From: Actinophytocola gossypii
GTDB lineage: Bacteria; Actinomycetota; Actinomycetes; Mycobacteriales; Pseudonocardiaceae
DNA: 64,000 nt
NCBI RefSeq assembly: GCF_025165815.1
Contig: NZ_JAFFZE010000024.1
Span: 107,679-171,678 of the forward strand
Reading direction: 5' to 3'
The notes beneath the pieces were generated by a model. That model did no database searches. It worked only from the letters and a program-made list of their open reading frames with translations, and was not told the origin of the DNA. The translations under genes and the position numbers were made by a program. Shown piece after piece: positions 33,933 to 42,955 of the stretch (position 1 is its first letter; every line of letters starts with the position of its first letter).

Positions 33933-36900
33933 GCAGTCGGCCGCGCCCGGGTACCCGGTGGTCGGAACGCCCCCGGGTGGGCTGCCCCGGCCCCAGCCGC
34001 GCCCGCACGGCCGGCACGCGGCCCCCGCGCCGACGCCGGCCGACCCGCCGCCCCCGGTCCGGTCCGGCAAGCGGGACACCGCCTACCCGGCCCAGTACCG
34101 GCCGGCGGTCGCCCCCGGCCGGAACGGCAAGCGCAACCGACGGCTGCCGGGGGAGCAGTCCATTCCCACCTACACCCCGTCCATCGCGGCCAGGAGCATC
34201 GACGGCCACCTGCTGCGCAACGGGCACGACGTGTTCGCCTGGTACCGGCTCGCGCCGCAGCGCTGGTCGTTCCGCTCGGACTCCCAGCGGCAGGACCTGG
34301 TCGCCGCGATCGCCGGGCAGTACGCCGAGCTCGCCGGCCGCTGGCTGCACCTGCGGGTCACCACCCGGCCGTACCCGATCCGGATGTGGGCCGAGGCGCA
34401 CGTGCACAACGCGGTCAACCGGCTCCCGGACGCCCAGGGCGCGCTGAGCTTCGACGACTACCTGATCGGCGAGCAGCAGCAGCTCCTCGGCCGGTCGATG
34501 GCCGAGAAGGAGGTCTACCTCGGCGTCCAGGTGCAGACCCGCAACATGGTCGACCGGGCGGTGGAACGCGCGGCCCCGCTGCTGCGCAAGGTCTTCCCGA
34601 CCGCCGTCGACGCCGAGCTGCTGGCCATCGACTCCGAGGTCGAGCACCTCGACCAGGTGATCGGCTCCGCCGGGCTGGAGGGTCGACCGGTCACCGCCGA
34701 GGAGATGTCCTGGCTGATGCACCGGTCGTGCTCGCTCGGCCTGCCCGCGCCGCGCAACCTGCCGGCCGTGCCGGGCGCGGCGTGGGAGCCGGAGGACCTG
34801 GCGTCGTTCACCGACGCCGCCGACTTCCACCAGGAGCCCTACTCGCCGACGGTCACCGTCCGCGGCCGCACCGGCTCCAACGCCGGCATGACCCGGCACC
34901 TCGCGGTGCTCACCGTCGGCCAGATGCACGGCCTGCAGATCCCCGAGATCGACGACCCCTGGGTGCAGCACTCCGACCGGCTCGCCGCCTCCGTCGAGTG
35001 GTCCGCGCGGATCTACGTGCGCCGCCCCGAGGAGGTCCAGGGCGAGCTGGCCAGGCAGATGAACAAGGTCCGCTCCCAGGTCCGGCACTACACCGACGAG
35101 CACGAGCTGGAGCCGCCGCAGTCGCTGGCCCGCCAGGCGTCGAGGGTGCTGGAGATCGACGACGAGATGACGTCGGGCTTCACCGCGCTCGCCACCCGGG
35201 TCCGCTCCTGGTGGCGGCTCGCGGTGTCCGGCCCCACCGAGCGGGACGCGCTGCGCCTGGCCCAGCAGCTGCTGGAGCTGTACAAGCCGAAGGTCGCCAT
35301 CGAGCACCCGGAGGCGCAGTACGCCCTGGCCAGGGAGTTCATCCCCGGCGAGCCGCTGTCCTCCGGCGCCTACATGCGCCGAGGCTCGGTGGTCTGGGCC
35401 GCCGCCTCGGTGCCGACCGCCACCGCCGAGGTCGGTGACCGGCGCGGCATCCTGCTCGGCGAGACCTGCACCGCGACCCGCCGCCCCGTGGCCTGGGACC
35501 CGTGGATGGCCCAGGAGATCCGCGACGGCTCCGGCCTGACGGCCATGGTCGCCGGACTGGGTGGCGGCAAGTCGTTCCTCGGCGGCGGCATCGTCTACAA
35601 GACGCTCCGCTCCGGCGCGCACTGGACGCTGCTCGACCCGTCCGGCCCGCTGTCCCGGCTCTGCGACCTGCCCGAGCTGCGGCCCTACGCCCGGCCGATC
35701 AACCTGCTCAACGCCGACCCGGGCATCCTCAACCCGTACCGGGTGGTGGCCGAGCCGCAGTTCGAGCACTTCCACGACGAGGAGGACCCGGAGCGGGCCT
35801 GGCGCCGGGAGAAGGCCCTCGCGGCCGCCACCCGCCGCCGGCTCGTGCTCGACGTGCTCACCGGCCTGCTGCCCTACGACGTGGCTCGGATGCCGCAGAC
35901 CAGGATCGTGCTGCTGCGCGCGGTCCGGATGGTCGGCGGTCGGCAGGACGCCGACCCCAGCCTGGTGTTCGAGGCGCTGCGCCGCGACGCCTCCGAGCAC
36001 CACGAGCACGCCGTCGTGGTCGCCGACTTCCTCGACGAGATGCGCGAGCGGATGCAGCTGCTCATCCCGGAACAGGACGCCGACCCGTACACCGACGCCC
36101 GCGACGACCGGCTCACCGTGCTCACCATGGCCGGCCTGACCCTGCCCAAGGACGGCGTCGGTCGCGAGCACTGGACCGACGCCGAGGCGCTCGGCGTGGA
36201 GATGCTGAACCTCGCCGCGTGGCTCACCCAGCGCTCCATCTACGAGCGGCCCAAGGATCTGCGCAAGGGCGTCTGGATCGACGAGGCGTTCTTCCTGTCC
36301 GAGGTGCCGACCGGCCGGGTGCTGATGAACCGGTTCGCCCGCGACTCCCGGAAGTGGAACGTCCGGGTCATGCTGTCCTCGCAGATCCCGGCGGACTTCC
36401 TGCGCATCCAGGGCTTCGTCAGCCTGCTCGACTCGGTGTTCGTCGGCCGCCTCGACGACGAGCAGGCGCAGGCCGACGCGCTGCGGCTGCTCAAGGTGCC
36501 GGTCGGCGCCGGCTACGAGCAGGTCATCGCGAGCCTCGGCCGCCGGCCGGGCGCGCACCGCGAGCCGCAGCGGGACACCTCGCCGCGCCAGTTCATCTTC
36601 GGCGACGGCGCGGGCGGCGTTGAGCGGATCCGGATCGACCTGTCCGGCCCGCACCTGGAGCACCTGCGCGCGGCCATGGACACCACGCCGGACGCGCTGC
36701 GCGACAGCACCCCCGGCGCCGTGCTCCCGGCCGACCAGCACGCCCCCGAGCTGCCCGACCCGGACGACGACGGCGGTCCACCGCGCGACGGCGGCGTGGA
36801 CGACGAGTCCGGCCTGAACCCCGAGCTGGGCGAGCACGACGAGTTCGAGCTCGCGGCGGACTTCGAGCTTGGCCTCACCGACGAGGACGTGCCGGCCGAC

Positions 36901-37038
36901 CACGTCGAACCGGGCCGCAACGGCGCCGCGGACCGGAAGCCCGCGGTCGACCAGCGCGGCAACGGCTCCGGCGGCGGCACCAGTCCGGACGGCGGGAAGG
37001 CACAGGCGGGCAAACGGGGGCGGGTCGACGCCGCATGA
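33901..37038 (+). CDS. VirB4-like T4SS ATPase
   Basis: About 1045 residues. The GTG at 33901 is chosen because AGGAGGGG lies 5 bases upstream. A proline-rich N-terminus of about 70 residues is followed by a VirB4 N-terminal-like region, then a P-loop ATPase: Walker A GLGGGKS at 552-558, Walker B VWIDEAFFL with D794-E795, and SSQIPADFLRIQGFVSLLDSVF as the sensor region near 820. The acidic, disordered C-terminal tail (from about 940) is long. This is the energy protein of a T4SS. It couples with the TrbL-like gene (ATGA). Confidence 0.88.
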   Translation: MFGRRRKPAPEQSAAPGYPVVGTPPGGLPRPQPRPHGRHAAPAPTPADPPPPVRSGKRDTAYPAQYRPAVAPGRNGKRNRRLPGEQSIPTYTPSIAARSIDGHLLRNGHDVFAWYRLAPQRWSFRSDSQRQDLVAAIAGQYAELAGRWLHLRVTTRPYPIRMWAEAHVHNAVNRLPDAQGALSFDDYLIGEQQQLLGRSMAEKEVYLGVQVQTRNMVDRAVERAAPLLRKVFPTAVDAELLAIDSEVEHLDQVIGSAGLEGRPVTAEEMSWLMHRSCSLGLPAPRNLPAVPGAAWEPEDLASFTDAADFHQEPYSPTVTVRGRTGSNAGMTRHLAVLTVGQMHGLQIPEIDDPWVQHSDRLAASVEWSARIYVRRPEEVQGELARQMNKVRSQVRHYTDEHELEPPQSLARQASRVLEIDDEMTSGFTALATRVRSWWRLAVSGPTERDALRLAQQLLELYKPKVAIEHPEAQYALAREFIPGEPLSSGAYMRRGSVVWAAASVPTATAEVGDRRGILLGETCTATRRPVAWDPWMAQEIRDGSGLTAMVAGLGGGKSFLGGGIVYKTLRSGAHWTLLDPSGPLSRLCDLPELRPYARPINLLNADPGILNPYRVVAEPQFEHFHDEEDPERAWRREKALAAATRRRLVLDVLTGLLPYDVARMPQTRIVLLRAVRMVGGRQDADPSLVFEALRRDASEHHEHAVVVADFLDEMRERMQLLIPEQDADPYTDARDDRLTVLTMAGLTLPKDGVGREHWTDAEALGVEMLNLAAWLTQRSIYERPKDLRKGVWIDEAFFLSEVPTGRVLMNRFARDSRKWNVRVMLSSQIPADFLRIQGFVSLLDSVFVGRLDDEQAQADALRLLKVPVGAGYEQVIASLGRRPGAHREPQRDTSPRQFIFGDGAGGVERIRIDLSGPHLEHLRAAMDTTPDALRDSTPGAVLPADQHAPELPDPDDDGGPPRDGGVDDESGLNPELGEHDEFELAADFELGLTDEDVPADHVEPGRNGAADRKPAVDQRGNGSGGGTSPDGGKAQAGKRGRVDAA

Positions 37039-39149
37039 TCACTTTCCTGGTGGTGATGACCGCCGTGCTGATCATCGCGCGGCGGTGGCGGAGTCGTTCC
37101 AGGAGTTCCACGAGTTCCACCGCCCGGTCCGGGAAGTTCGCGTCGCTGGTCGTGGTGGCCGCCGTCCTCGGTGGGAGCACGCTGCTCGGCTCGCCGGCGA
37201 TGGCGCAGCCGGAGACCGACGCCAGCTGCGCGCCGTCCGCGGAGCGTCCGGGTACCGGCATGGCCGGCGCGATCGACCCGCCGCAGGGCAACGGCCTGCG
37301 CGGGGAGCCGGAGAACCCGGTGCCCTACACCAACGAGGAGTACCCGAACAGCCCGTACCGCGACTACGGCTACGCGGGCATGATCTGGCACGTCTACGAC
37401 CCGAACTGCCAGCAGGCGCTGTCGGTCACCAACCCGAGCACCACGATCGACACCTGGGCCGGCAACCAGCTGTTCAACCTCGGCAAGAACATCGTCGCCG
37501 CCACCAACTCGCTGCACTACACGCTGCACGAGGGTGGCGTGCTCGGCGGGCTGAACCAGCAGATCTCCGACGCCGCGAACGCGGTGTTCGACAACGTCTA
37601 CATGCAGCTGTTCAGCCTCTTCATGATCATCCTGGCGGTGCTGATGTTCCGCCAGATCTGGCGCGGCGACTTCGCCACCGTGTCCAGACGCGCGCTGTTC
37701 GCCCTCGGCGGCATGTGGCTCGCCGCGTCCACCCTGGTGCTGGTCAGCAACTACGACGCGGTCGACCGGCTGATCGTGGACACCACCACCGGCATCCAGG
37801 CCGGGTTCGAGGACCCGAACCGCGACGACGTGCAGCAGCACGTGCTGCCCAACGAGCTGCACACCAGGGTCGTCTACGAGAACTGGCTGCGCGGCGAGTT
37901 CGGCAAGCCGGACGACCCGGCGGCGCTGGAGCACGGCCGCCCGCTGCTCGAGGCGCAGGCGTGGACCCGCGACGACCTGGTCGCCGGCCGGGACGACAGC
38001 GACGAGCAGGAAGCCGCCAAACGCGCCGAGTACCAGCGGATCTACAACGAGCTAGGCTCGGCGCAGGGCTACTTCACCGGCGCCGAGGGCAGCCGCACCG
38101 GCTCCGGGTTCCTCGCCTTCTTCCAGTCGCTGGTGTACTCGTTCTTCCAGTTCATGGCCAAGCTCGCGGTGCTGCTCGCCCAGCTGCTGCTGCGGATCTT
38201 CACCCTGGCCGCGCCGGTGATCGGCCTGGTGGCGCTGATCCACCACGACATCCTGCGCAAGGTCGGCCGGGCGGTCGCCGCGGTGGTGCTGAACGTGCTG
38301 ATCCTGGCCGTGCTGGCCGGCATCCACTTCAAGTTCCTGCAGATGATCTTCAGCCCGGACGTCAACCTGTCGATGCTCACCCAGATGCTGCTGGCCGGCA
38401 TCGTCACCCTGGTGTTCCTGCTGGTCGGCCGGCCGATGAAGCGCATGTGGCAGATGGTCGAGCTGTCCGTCGGCGCGGTCGGTGCCTCGGTGCCCACCCC
38501 CGGCGGGCTGTTCTCCCGGTTCCGCAGGCGCAAGGGCCAGGCGGCCGAACGCGGCCCGCAGGACGAGTTCTGGGACCAGCTGCGCGACGACGAACTGGCC
38601 GGCGACACGGTCGCCACCACCGGCGGCCGGATGCGCCGCCCGCGCCCGGAGGCGACCGGCCCGGTGCAGGCCACCGCCGAGCGCATGGACACCCGGCGGC
38701 CGGCCCTGGCCGCCGGCGGGCTCGCCCTGCCGGCCGCCCGCGACGGCCTCGACCCCGACCAGGCGCTGATCGGCACCGGCCCGCCCGGCCGCAACGGCCC
38801 AGCCGGGATGCTGCCGGGCCGGGCGGCGAGCCGGGTGGCCGACACCGTGCCGGTGGCCGACCGAGGCTGGGACCGGGGCTGGGAACACGGCGAGGACGCT
38901 GTCCTGGTGCCGTCCCAGGTCCCGGGTCGCCGGGGTGAGGCGTCCGGTCGCTACGAGGAGCCCGCGCCCCCGGTCGCACCGAGGCCGACCCCCCGACCGG
39001 CGGACGTGGAGATGGTCGCCGGCCGCCCGGTGCACGTGGTGTACCGGCCGTCCCGTGGACTGGAGGTGCGCGAGCCGGCGCCACGCCGGGTGCCCCGCCA
39101 GATGCCGCTGCGGGACGGGCCGCGGGAGACCGACTCGGTGGTGAGGTGA
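37035..39149 (+). CDS. TrbL/VirB6-like polytopic membrane protein
   Basis: 704 residues. The N-terminus has one helix, an Arg/Ser-rich stretch (RRWRSRSRSSTSSTARSGK), then a second signal-like helix ending in SPAMAQ. A roughly 120-residue extracytoplasmic part follows, with several helices at about 190-245 and 350-465 (for example LFSLFMIILAVLMFRQIW). The last 220 residues are proline/arginine rich and cytoplasmic. Multi-helix core and position fit VirB6/TrbL, the inner-membrane channel of T4SS. It is coupled to the ATPase gene by ATGA. The basic stretch between two helices at the N-terminus is odd; a later start would remove it, but none with a good ribosome site is seen. Confidence 0.75.
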   Translation: MITFLVVMTAVLIIARRWRSRSRSSTSSTARSGKFASLVVVAAVLGGSTLLGSPAMAQPETDASCAPSAERPGTGMAGAIDPPQGNGLRGEPENPVPYTNEEYPNSPYRDYGYAGMIWHVYDPNCQQALSVTNPSTTIDTWAGNQLFNLGKNIVAATNSLHYTLHEGGVLGGLNQQISDAANAVFDNVYMQLFSLFMIILAVLMFRQIWRGDFATVSRRALFALGGMWLAASTLVLVSNYDAVDRLIVDTTTGIQAGFEDPNRDDVQQHVLPNELHTRVVYENWLRGEFGKPDDPAALEHGRPLLEAQAWTRDDLVAGRDDSDEQEAAKRAEYQRIYNELGSAQGYFTGAEGSRTGSGFLAFFQSLVYSFFQFMAKLAVLLAQLLLRIFTLAAPVIGLVALIHHDILRKVGRAVAAVVLNVLILAVLAGIHFKFLQMIFSPDVNLSMLTQMLLAGIVTLVFLLVGRPMKRMWQMVELSVGAVGASVPTPGGLFSRFRRRKGQAAERGPQDEFWDQLRDDELAGDTVATTGGRMRRPRPEATGPVQATAERMDTRRPALAAGGLALPAARDGLDPDQALIGTGPPGRNGPAGMLPGRAASRVADTVPVADRGWDRGWEHGEDAVLVPSQVPGRRGEASGRYEEPAPPVAPRPTPRPADVEMVAGRPVHVVYRPSRGLEVREPAPRRVPRQMPLRDGPRETDSVVR

Positions 39150-39150
39150 C

Positions 39151-39777
39151 ATGCCGATCCGCACCAACCGCGGCCGGGCCGCCGTGTACCGCAAGCTGTG
39201 GGGCTGGCCGATGCGCTCGCCCACCCACCTCGTCGTCGTGCTCGTCGTGGTGGCCGTGCTGGTCATCGCGATCAGCGTGATCGTCCCGCAGGTCGTCGGC
39301 TCCGGCGCCGGGGGAACCGGCGCGGCCGGGTCCACCGGCCAGTCGACCAGCCCGTCCGGTTCGGGTCCTGGCACCACCGACGAGCAGTCCCTGCCCGGCG
39401 GTGGCGGAAGCGCGACCACCGAGCTGCCGACCAGGATCACCTCGCCCCCGCAGCGGCCGACGTCGGCGCCGGCCGAGCCGGCGGCGCTGGAGGTGGCCAC
39501 CCGATGGGGTGAGGCGTGGGTCGACCACGAGGGCGTGAGCGCCGAGGAGTGGCTCGACGGGCTCCGCCCGCTGACCACCGAGGAGTACATGGTCGAGATG
39601 GAGACCGTCGACCCGAGGAACGTGCCGGCCAGCGAGGTGACCGGGGAACCGGAGCCGACCGACTCGTACACCAGCTCGGTCACGGTCAACCTGCCCACCG
39701 ACGGCGGCACGCTCGCGATCACCGTGATCGACACCCCGCAGGGCTGGCGGGTGGCCTTCTACGAGCAGGTCGCCTGA
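39151..39777 (+). CDS. TcpC/VirB8-like conjugal-transfer-type membrane protein
   Basis: 208 residues. A short cytoplasmic N-terminus is followed by one helix (HLVVVLVVVAVLVIAISVIV, about 26-45), a Ser/Gly/Thr/Pro-rich linker, and an external domain of about 110 residues (EVATRWGEAWVDHEGVSAEEWLDGL, TIAVTVID-type end LAITVIDTPQGWRVAFYE). The topology and NTF2-like domain fit TcpC/VirB8. Its stop overlaps the next gene start by one base (TGATG). Confidence 0.75.
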   Translation: MPIRTNRGRAAVYRKLWGWPMRSPTHLVVVLVVVAVLVIAISVIVPQVVGSGAGGTGAAGSTGQSTSPSGSGPGTTDEQSLPGGGGSATTELPTRITSPPQRPTSAPAEPAALEVATRWGEAWVDHEGVSAEEWLDGLRPLTTEEYMVEMETVDPRNVPASEVTGEPEPTDSYTSSVTVNLPTDGGTLAITVIDTPQGWRVAFYEQVA

Positions 39778-40784
39778 TGAAGGCGGCGCTGGCGGTGGGA
39801 GCGGTGGTGATGGCCGCGGTGACGGTGTTCGGCGTGACCGCGGTGACCACCGTGGTCCGCGAGGACGCCGAGCAGGACCAGGCGCGGCGGGCGAACCTGT
39901 CCTGCAACGCCTCCCTCGGCCCGGTCACCAGCGGCCCGGCCGGCAGCGGCGCGGCGGACGCGGCGAACCTGACCGAGGACCAGCGCGGGATCGTCGCCCA
40001 GATCATCCAGATCGGCAAGGAGCGGAACCTGCCGCCGCGCGCGTGGCAGGTCGCGATCCAGGCCGGCATGACCGAGTCGGGCCTGCGCCCGCTGGACTAC
40101 GGGGACCGGGACTCGCTCGGCATCTTCCAGATGCGCCCGTCGATGGGCTGGGGCACGCCCGAGCAGGTGATCGACCCGACGTACGCGATCAACAAGTTCT
40201 ACGACGTGCTGGAGGAGGTGCCGAACTGGGAGCAGCAGCGCCCCGGCGAGTCCGCGCAGGACGTCGAGCGCTCCGCGTTCCCCGACCGGTACCACGAGTG
40301 GGAGCCGATGGCCGCCCACCTGATCGGCAACGTCGGCCTGGTCGCCGACCCGACCGGCTGCGGGCAGGGCACCGGGGCGCTGCTCCCGCCGCCGACCGAG
40401 GCCGCGGGCGAGGCGATGCGGTTCGCGCTGGCCCAGCAGGGCAAGCCGTACCAGTGGGGCGCGCTGACCACGCACCAGAACTCCTTCGACTGTTCCAGCC
40501 TGATGCTGCAGGCCTACCGGGAGGCCGGCATCACGCTGCCGAGGGTGTCCCGCCAGCAGTACCAGGCGGGCGCGATGCTCCCGGTGGAGCAGGCCCAACC
40601 GGGTGACCTGCTGTTCTGGGCCTACGACACGAGCAACCCGGTGAACACGATCCACCACGTGGCGATGTACCTCGGCGACGGGAAGATGGTCGAGGCGCAG
40701 CAGACCGGGGTTCCGGTGCACATCCGCGAGGTGAGCTGGGACGAGTCGGGACTGGTCGCCCAGGCCGTGCGGCCGGGCGTATAG
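39777..40784 (+). CDS. Lytic transglycosylase / NlpC-P60 endopeptidase (VirB1-like)
   Basis: 335 residues. An N-terminal membrane/signal helix (AALAVGAVVMAAVTVFGVTAV) precedes a transglycosylase-like domain with E100 in QAGMTESGLRPL, then an NlpC/P60 domain with C239 (FDCSSLMLQAYREAG) and a histidine in TIHHVAMYLGDGKM. It should cut glycan strands and peptide crosslinks to let a secretion channel pass through peptidoglycan, as in Gram-positive conjugation systems. Confidence 0.9.
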   Translation: MKAALAVGAVVMAAVTVFGVTAVTTVVREDAEQDQARRANLSCNASLGPVTSGPAGSGAADAANLTEDQRGIVAQIIQIGKERNLPPRAWQVAIQAGMTESGLRPLDYGDRDSLGIFQMRPSMGWGTPEQVIDPTYAINKFYDVLEEVPNWEQQRPGESAQDVERSAFPDRYHEWEPMAAHLIGNVGLVADPTGCGQGTGALLPPPTEAAGEAMRFALAQQGKPYQWGALTTHQNSFDCSSLMLQAYREAGITLPRVSRQQYQAGAMLPVEQAQPGDLLFWAYDTSNPVNTIHHVAMYLGDGKMVEAQQTGVPVHIREVSWDESGLVAQAVRPGV

Positions 40785-40800
40785 AGCTGAGGGGGCTGTT

Positions 40801-41274
40801 GTGACCATGTACACGCCGGAGCCGATCCAGCCGCACCTCGGGCGGCCCGCGTCCAGCGCGCCGGTGCGCGACTACCTGTCCACGCCGCACCCCGGCGTGC
40901 CGGACGGGTACGTGGTGCTGCCGAGGTCGCTGGTGGAGGCCATGCCGCTGCCCTGGCAGCAGGCGATGACGCAGATCCTGGCGGAGTTCCACCAGGCCTA
41001 CGCGCACCTGAACTGGCCGGAGTACCGGGTCGTCCCGTCCCGCCGCGAACGGCTGGTGAACCTCGACGAGGACCAGCTGGCCGAGGTCGGCTACCTGGTG
41101 GAGATCGACGCGGACGGGGAGCTGGTGTACCGGGAGCGGAACGGCAGGCGGATCGCCGACCCGGAGCACACCGAGGTGCTGGTGTCCTGCCTGGACCCGA
41201 TCCCGTCGCAGCACCGCAACGCCAACCAGGACACCCCGCCGCGCGGTTTCCCCACGCAGCAACGCTGGTCCTGA
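40801..41274 (+). CDS. Conserved hypothetical protein, last gene of the T4SS-like cluster
   Basis: 157 residues, soluble, start GTG, 16 bases after the hydrolase gene. Notable segments: VPDGYVVLPRSLVEAMPLPWQQAMTQILAEFHQAY and LNWPEYRVVPSRRERLVNLDEDQLAEVGYLVEIDADG. No domain was recognised. Being in the same run suggests it works with the secretion genes. Confidence 0.7.
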   Translation: MTMYTPEPIQPHLGRPASSAPVRDYLSTPHPGVPDGYVVLPRSLVEAMPLPWQQAMTQILAEFHQAYAHLNWPEYRVVPSRRERLVNLDEDQLAEVGYLVEIDADGELVYRERNGRRIADPEHTEVLVSCLDPIPSQHRNANQDTPPRGFPTQQRWS

Positions 41275-41288
41275 CCTAGGCTCGAGCC

Positions 41289-41483
41289 ATGGCCGACAGC
41301 AACCCGGACCCTGGTTGGTACTACTGCACCAAGCACGGCACGGTCGAGCACGGCGAGGTCTGCCGGGCCGCCGACCGCCTCGGCCCGTACCCGGACCGGG
41401 AGACCGCGTCGCGGGCGCTGGAGATCGCCCGCGAGCGCAGCGCGGCGTGGGACAAGGCCGAGCGGGAGTGGAACGACGACTGA
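41289..41483 (+). CDS. Small conserved hypothetical protein with paired cysteines
   Basis: 64 residues: DPGWYYCTKHGTVEHGEVC near the N-terminus and an acidic, helical rest. The C...H...C spacing suggests a zinc-binding micro-domain. The ATG has TAGGCT six bases upstream, so it has its own leaderless promoter rather than belonging to the secretion cluster. Function unknown. Confidence 0.75.
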   Translation: MADSNPDPGWYYCTKHGTVEHGEVCRAADRLGPYPDRETASRALEIARERSAAWDKAEREWNDD

Positions 41484-41485
41484 CG

Positions 41486-41499
41486 CCCGGCGCGCCGGG
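41486..41499 (+). terminator. Small hairpin between the 64-residue ORF and the RNB gene
   Basis: The short palindrome CCCGGCGCGCCGGG directly follows the stop codon of the preceding gene and sits immediately before the TAGGGT -10 of the RNB gene. It could end transcription, but it is short. Confidence 0.35.
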
Positions 41500-41512
41500 A
41501 TAGGGTGCTGGC

Positions 41513-42955
41513 GTGGTGTCCCGAGCGGCCGGACCGGACTTCGGCGGGATCCGCGCCGAGTTCGAGCTGCCGGTGCGCTTCCCGGAGTCCGTGCTGGACG
41601 AGGCCGCCCGCGCGGTCGCCGCCGGCCCGCTGGGGGACCGCGTCGACGCGACCGACCTGCCGCTGGTGACCGTCGACCCACCGGGCGCGAAGGACCTCGA
41701 CCAGGCGATGCTCGTCACCCGTTCCGGTGACGAGTTCGTGGTGCACTACGCGATCGCCGATCTCGGCGCGTTCGTGCCGCCCGGTGGCGCGCTGGACCGG
41801 GAGGTCCGCCGGCGCGGCCAGACGCTGTACCTGCCGGACGGGAACGTGCCGCTGCACCCGACCGTGCTCTCCGAGGGCGCCGCGAGCCTGCTGCCCGACC
41901 AGGTGCGCCCGGCCGCGCTGTGGACCCTGCGCTGCTCGGCCGACGGCGAGCTGACGTCGGCGCACGTGCGGCGCGCGCTGGTGCGGTCGCGGGAACGCCT
42001 GGACTACGAGACCGTGCGGGCCATGGTCGACGGCGGCACGGTGCACCCGTCGCTGGCGGCGCTGCCCGCGCTCGGGCGGCTGCGCCGGGAGCACGCGGTG
42101 GCCCGCGGCGCGGTGGAGCTGGCGCTGCCGGACCAGGAGGTCGAGCCGGACGGCCGGGGCGGCTGGCGGCTGACGCTGCGCCCGCGGTCCGAGGTGGACG
42201 CCTGGAACGCGGAGGTCTCGCTGCTGACCGGCATGGCGGCCGCGTCGATGATGCTCTCCGCCGGGGTCGGCGTGCTGCGGACGCTGCCGGCCGCCCAGGA
42301 CGGCGCGGTGCGGTGGCTGCGGCGCTCGGCCCACTCGCTGGGGATCGAGTGGCCGAGGTCGGTGGACGTGGCGGAGCTGCTCAGCGGGCTGGACCCGTCG
42401 CGGCCGGAGGCGCTCGCGCTGTTCATGGACGCGACCAGGCTGCTGCGCGGCGCGGCGTACACGGCGTTCGACGGCGCCGAGCCGGAGTTGTCGACGCACG
42501 CGGGCCTGGCGGCGGAGTACGCGCACGTGACCGCGCCGCTGCGGCGGCTGGTGGACCGGTACGGCACCGAGGTGTGCCTGGCGCTGTGCGCGGACGAGCC
42601 GGTGCCGGCGTGGGTGCGGGAGGCGTTGCCGGAGCTGCCGGGCGTGATGGCGGCCTCGGACGCGCTGGCCGGGCGGGTCGAGCGGGCGTGCCTGGACCAG
42701 GTGGAGGCGTGGGTCCTCGCGGAGCGGGTCGGGCAGGAGTTCGACGCGGTGGTGCTTCGTGCGGAGGGTGCGTCGGCGGAGGTGTTCGTGCCGGACCCGC
42801 CGGTGATCGCGAAGTGCGCCAACGAGGACCCGGTTGGCGACCTCCCTGACGACCTCCCGGAAGGCGGGACCGTTCGGGTGCGGTTGGTGCGGGCGGACGC
42901 GAAGGCACGCAAGGTGACCTTCGAACGGGTGAAGGAGGCTTCGTTTCGTGAGTGA
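41513..42955 (+). CDS. RNB-domain ribonuclease (RNase II/R type)
   Basis: 480 residues, mostly the RNB catalytic domain: VTVDPPGAKDLDQAM has the metal-binding aspartates, followed by HYAIADLGAFV, RRGQTLYLPDGNVPLHP and HAGLAAEYAHVTAPLRRLVDRYG. The cold-shock and S1 domains of RNase R are missing or very short, which matches the compact actinobacterial members. It should degrade RNA 3'-5' processively. GTG at 41513 (or 41516); TAGGGT six bases upstream. It overlaps npdG by 8 bases. Confidence 0.92.
   Translation: MVSRAAGPDFGGIRAEFELPVRFPESVLDEAARAVAAGPLGDRVDATDLPLVTVDPPGAKDLDQAMLVTRSGDEFVVHYAIADLGAFVPPGGALDREVRRRGQTLYLPDGNVPLHPTVLSEGAASLLPDQVRPAALWTLRCSADGELTSAHVRRALVRSRERLDYETVRAMVDGGTVHPSLAALPALGRLRREHAVARGAVELALPDQEVEPDGRGGWRLTLRPRSEVDAWNAEVSLLTGMAAASMMLSAGVGVLRTLPAAQDGAVRWLRRSAHSLGIEWPRSVDVAELLSGLDPSRPEALALFMDATRLLRGAAYTAFDGAEPELSTHAGLAAEYAHVTAPLRRLVDRYGTEVCLALCADEPVPAWVREALPELPGVMAASDALAGRVERACLDQVEAWVLAERVGQEFDAVVLRAEGASAEVFVPDPPVIAKCANEDPVGDLPDDLPEGGTVRVRLVRADAKARKVTFERVKEASFRE

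Noticed and set aside
37095..37130. Short 9-base direct repeats GTTCCA-NNN near the start of the TrbL-like gene
   Set aside because: They encode a Ser/Thr/Arg run and are explained by codon repetition.
33159..41274. Integrative conjugative element or prophage
   Set aside because: No integrase, relaxase, replication gene, att repeats or tRNA at the edges, and base composition of the genes is like the neighbours.
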